Positions 7,217 to 8,732 of a DNA stretch of 8,732 bases are shown piece by piece. The stretch is from NCBI GenBank assembly GCA_947169455.1, contig CAMVPV010000033.1:1-8732 (forward strand), written 5' to 3'. The number at the start of each line of letters is the position of its first letter. Position 1 is the first letter of the stretch. Both the position numbers and the translations under genes were made by a program. The stretch is from an uncultured Clostridia bacterium (GTDB lineage Bacteria; Bacillota_A; Clostridia; Oscillospirales; Ruminococcaceae). The notes beneath the pieces were generated by a model. That model made no database searches. It was not told the origin of the DNA and saw nothing but the letters and a program-made list of their open reading frames with translations.

Positions 7217-8322
7217 TATGCCCTCCCGTCTGCAATACGCGGCTTGAATATCCCGTTTATTATCGTGCCAAGCAGAATAAGACCGATCGGGATCAGGTAC
7301 GAATACTCAAACCTGTAAGACAGAATGCCTGCTGCGACCGCACCCGCCGCCATTCCGGCAAGATAAGAGCCGTATCTTGAAGCGATGATAATATCCTGAC
7401 CGCTGACGGGAGAGCGCATTTTTGAATGCGATGCGGAGATATTGAAAAGGAAACCTCCCGAATTTGTCACCGCCTGCAAAGCCATAAACGCTATGCTTAC
7501 GGCGACTGCCGTTCCGTCACTGCTGCCGCCCGTCAGGAGTTTATAGCATATCGCCGAAAAACCCGTGCCCATAAGCAGACTGCCGAAACTGAACCCGCCC
7601 GAAAACATTTTTCCGATACCTCTGAAAGCCGAAATAAATCCTCCGTGAAAGACTGACGAAAATGCGGCCGCTACGGCTCCCATTCCGAAAATTGAACAGA
7701 AGCCGCCGAAACCGTGACGGTCAAGACCGCCTTTATAGACTATCTTTGAAAGAATGTCGGTAAATTCAGTTGACTGTCCCGTATTGTCGATATGTCTGAG
7801 CCACATCCAGACCGCAAACATTACTACAGATGACAGGAGTGCTTTCGGGTGTCTGAAACTGTTTTTAATGCCGCTTAGCAGAAAATCAATGCCGCCGAGG
7901 ATTGCACCGAGTTTTCCGGGTATTCTTGCGGGGATATTCTGTTGAAATTGTCCGGATCGTTGAGATGTATTGCTGTCGGAAATTCTGTTGCCGAATCCGC
8001 CAAGATCTATCCATCCCGCAGACGGAAGAGCGTTTATGATCTGAACTGCCGCAGTATTGTTTCCTGCAGAAAAATTTCCGCAGTTCGGGTCATAATGACC
8101 CGATGTATTCGGGGAGATCATCTGCGGGAGAGAAGAATGATTCTGCGGCTGTGACGAGTTACCGTAAGTATTACCCGCGAAATTCCCTTGCAGGGAGTAA
8201 ACAGGTGGTGTATTCTGCGGCTGCTGTGTTTGCTGTACTGTTATAACGGCAGTCCCGCAACTCTTACAAAAATTATCATCATCTTCAAGAAGTGCGCCGC
8301 ATATCCTGCAATATTTTGCCAT
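7216..8322 (-). CDS. Zinc-ribbon polytopic membrane protein (368 aa)
   Basis: The ATG at 8322 has GGAGGG six bases upstream; the stop is TAA. An N-terminal zinc ribbon is formed by Cys5, Cys8, Cys19 and Cys22 (CRIC-x10-CKSC), a typical zinc-binding pattern of short Firmicute zinc-ribbon domains. Residues 28-130 are a Gln/Asn/Ser/Pro/Gly-rich, probably disordered linker. From about 160 on there are about six hydrophobic segments: 160-175 (VVMFAVWMWL), 205-225, 244-262, 270-287, 319-335 (Gly/Ala-rich LAGMAAGAVAAGIL) and 341-358 (IPIGLILLGTIINGIF). The ribbon, lacking a signal peptide ahead of it, should be cytoplasmic. The glycine-rich helices suggest close packing, but no transporter motif is visible. 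It is first in a two-gene operon and probably helps insert, anchor or regulate the large exported protein; this is inference from the coupling. Confidence 0.93.
   Translation of the reverse strand: MAKYCRICGALLEDDDNFCKSCGTAVITVQQTQQPQNTPPVYSLQGNFAGNTYGNSSQPQNHSSLPQMISPNTSGHYDPNCGNFSAGNNTAAVQIINALPSAGWIDLGGFGNRISDSNTSQRSGQFQQNIPARIPGKLGAILGGIDFLLSGIKNSFRHPKALLSSVVMFAVWMWLRHIDNTGQSTEFTDILSKIVYKGGLDRHGFGGFCSIFGMGAVAAAFSSVFHGGFISAFRGIGKMFSGGFSFGSLLMGTGFSAICYKLLTGGSSDGTAVAVSIAFMALQAVTNSGGFLFNISASHSKMRSPVSGQDIIIASRYGSYLAGMAAGAVAAGILSYRFEYSYLIPIGLILLGTIINGIFKPRIADGRA
7221..7227 (-). promoter_or_regulatory. Ribosome binding site of the large exported protein, inside the upstream gene
   Basis: On the minus strand GGGAGGG is followed by CATA and then the ATG at 7216. 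It lies within the last codons of the zinc-ribbon gene, whose TAA shares its final A with this ATG. A strong site plus a one-base overlap points to translational coupling with independent re-initiation. Confidence 0.85.
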
Positions 8323-8328
8323 TTTACA

Positions 8329-8334
8329 CCCTCC
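8329..8334 (-). promoter_or_regulatory. Ribosome binding site of the zinc-ribbon gene
   Basis: GGAGGG on the minus strand, six bases (TGTAAA) before the ATG at 8322. It fixes the start of the zinc-ribbon protein so that MAKYCRIC is the true N-terminus. Confidence 0.85.
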
Positions 8335-8424
8335 GTTCTTACAGTCATTTTATTATTATGAACCCCTCAGATCCCGGGTTGATATATCTTCTCATACTTC
8401 CGCAATTTCGTACTTACTGCTTCT

Positions 8425-8453
8425 ATTATACATCTTTCCATTCGGAAAATCAA
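8425..8453 (-). promoter_or_regulatory. Candidate sigma-A-type promoter of the zinc-ribbon operon
   Basis: Reading leftward, TTGATT (8453-8448) is followed by a 17-base spacer and a perfect TATAAT (8430-8425). The expected transcription start is near 8418, giving a leader of about 95 bases before the ATG. It lies downstream of the terminator at 8575-8617, so it would start a fresh transcript for the two-gene operon. Confidence 0.65.
8435..8448. promoter_or_regulatory. Inverted repeat in the promoter spacer, possible operator
   Basis: TTTCC (8435-8439) and GGAAA (8444-8448) are perfect inverted complements around four bases. They lie between the -10 and -35 elements, where a bound repressor would block polymerase. 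The arms are short and could be chance; no matching second copy was found. Confidence 0.3.
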
Positions 8454-8574
8454 TACTGTTTTCATAGATCATACTTTTTGGGGTGGATCAAGCAAATTCA
8501 TTAACTATGAATACAGACGGAGTTCCGTAATTTATTGCCGATATAAATCACCGGATACTCTGCAAATATACTGC

Positions 8575-8617
8575 AAAAAAATATGCGGTCAGTCTGTTAT
8601 CCTACAGACTGACCGCA
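8575..8617 (-). terminator. Strong leftward intrinsic terminator
   Basis: The arms TGCGGTCAGTCTGT (8584-8597) and ACAGACTGACCGCA (8604-8617) form a perfect 14-bp stem with a six-base loop. On the minus strand the stem is followed directly by TATTTTTTT (8583-8575), the classic T-run. The plus strand has no T-run after the stem. It therefore ends a minus-strand transcript arriving from the right, 19 bases after the stop codon at 8637-8639. Confidence 0.88.
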
Positions 8618-8636
8618 AATATGTTGACTATGTCCC

Positions 8637-8732
8637 TCATCCCTCTTGAAACAGTCCACTCGGACTATAACGTTCCTTCGGACTATAACGTTCCTTCGGA
8701 CTATAACGTTCCTTCGGAACGTTTATCAATTC
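8637..8732 (-). CDS. Probable C-terminal end of a gene entering from the right (partial)
   Basis: Only one minus-strand frame is open from the window edge: 31 codons ending in TGA at 8639-8637, translating as ELINVP, then three KERYSP units, then SGLFQEG. The other two frames stop close to the edge. The stop is followed 19 bases later by a strong terminator of the same orientation, which is the layout of a gene end. The tail is charged and repetitive and looks like a disordered extension; nothing can be said of the protein's function. The alternative is a non-coding intergenic repeat that happens to be open in this frame. Confidence 0.5.
   Translation of the reverse strand, partial: ELINVPKERYSPKERYSPKERYSPSGLFQEG
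8661..8714. repeat. Three tandem 18-bp direct repeats
   Basis: The unit CGGACTATAACGTTCCTT occurs three times head to tail without a mismatch (8661-8678, 8679-8696, 8697-8714), and a fourth begins as CGGA. The period is a multiple of three, so it adds six residues per copy in any frame. At the right end the last unit forms a hairpin with the following bases: AACGTTCC (8705-8712), loop TTC, GGAACGTT (8716-8723). Identity of all copies suggests recent slippage. Confidence 0.9.

Larger units (their letters stand above)
8323..8636. other. Non-coding region between the operon and the gene entering from the right
   Basis: This 314-base stretch holds, in the leftward direction, a terminator at 8575-8617, a candidate promoter at 8425-8453, a leader of about 95 bases and the ribosome binding site at 8329-8334. 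The leader contains a weak 5-bp stem (aaccc at 8361-8365 with gggtt at 8376-8380). No riboswitch-like fold, tRNA or convincing small gene was seen. Nothing recognisable lies at about 8460-8570. Confidence 0.7.

Noticed and set aside
8305..8365. Out-of-frame ATG about 30 bases upstream of the zinc-ribbon start
   Set aside because: It lacks a ribosome binding site and gives an overlapping frame without recognisable features; the ATG at 8322 has GGAGGG at ideal spacing.
8292..8504. Plus-strand open frame of 70 codons over the zinc-ribbon start and promoter region
   Set aside because: It overlaps the start, ribosome binding site and promoter of the minus-strand operon, and the translation looks random.
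8605..8643. Tiny minus-strand ORF starting ATGAGGGACATAG, 12 codons, preceded by AAGAGGG
   Set aside because: Too short, overlaps the stop of the probable upstream gene and runs into the terminator stem; a leader peptide is not supported by any downstream gene nearby.
8624..8671. Plus-strand promoter using TTGACT or TTGAAA with TATAAC
   Set aside because: The spacings are wrong (14 bases or more than 30), and no plus-strand gene follows within the window.
8661..8723. CRISPR array suggested by tandem repeats
   Set aside because: The 18-bp units are directly adjacent with no spacers between them, and no cas genes are present.
8700..8729. Leftward promoter-like pair TTGATA-18-TATAGT over the tandem repeat, with a hairpin in the spacer
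   Set aside because: It is better explained as the coding tail of a gene from the right. It could drive a short RNA of about 120 bases ending at the terminator, but nothing else supports this.

Overview
The window looks like the chromosome of a low-to-intermediate GC Firmicute, most probably a Ruminococcus-like gut or rumen Clostridium relative. The basis is strong GGAGG-type ribosome binding sites, frequent ATA isoleucine codons, a GLUG-repeat surface protein carrying an InlB-like C-terminal repeat, and a zinc-ribbon membrane protein. This placement is inference; there is no rRNA or marker gene here.

Layout, left to right. (1) Positions 1-3549, plus strand: the 5'-truncated gene of a large surface protein, 1182 residues visible. 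Ten GLUG-type GGI(A/T/V)G repeats are split 6 + 4 by an insert of about 537 residues that is almost entirely helical and coiled-coil-like. After the repeats come an InlB/Listeria-Bacteroides-like repeat, a beta-rich membrane-proximal part, one transmembrane helix and a short basic tail. (2) Positions 3550-3658: a short convergent intergenic gap holding a perfect 15-bp hairpin, the likely shared terminator. (3) Positions 3659-7216 and 7216-8322, both minus strand: a two-gene operon read right to left. The first gene (7216-8322) encodes a zinc-ribbon protein with about six membrane segments. The second (3659-7216) encodes an 1185-residue exported protein of unknown function. The two overlap in a TAATG junction, so translation is probably coupled. 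(4) Positions 8323-8636: a non-coding region with a good leftward sigma-A-type promoter (TTGATT-17-TATAAT) with an inverted repeat in its spacer, and a strong leftward intrinsic terminator. (5) Positions 8637-8732, minus strand: probably the last 31 codons of another gene entering from the right, with three tandem 18-bp units that read as a repeated hexapeptide containing SPKERY.

How the parts may work together: all three main proteins are predicted to sit in or on the cell envelope. The zinc-ribbon membrane protein and the large exported protein are made from one transcript and are likely partners. The GLUG protein is convergent and need not be functionally linked. No mobile element, CRISPR array, tRNA or rRNA was recognised. 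The observations most worth following are the helical domain nested inside a single GLUG rung and the uncharacterised two-gene envelope operon.
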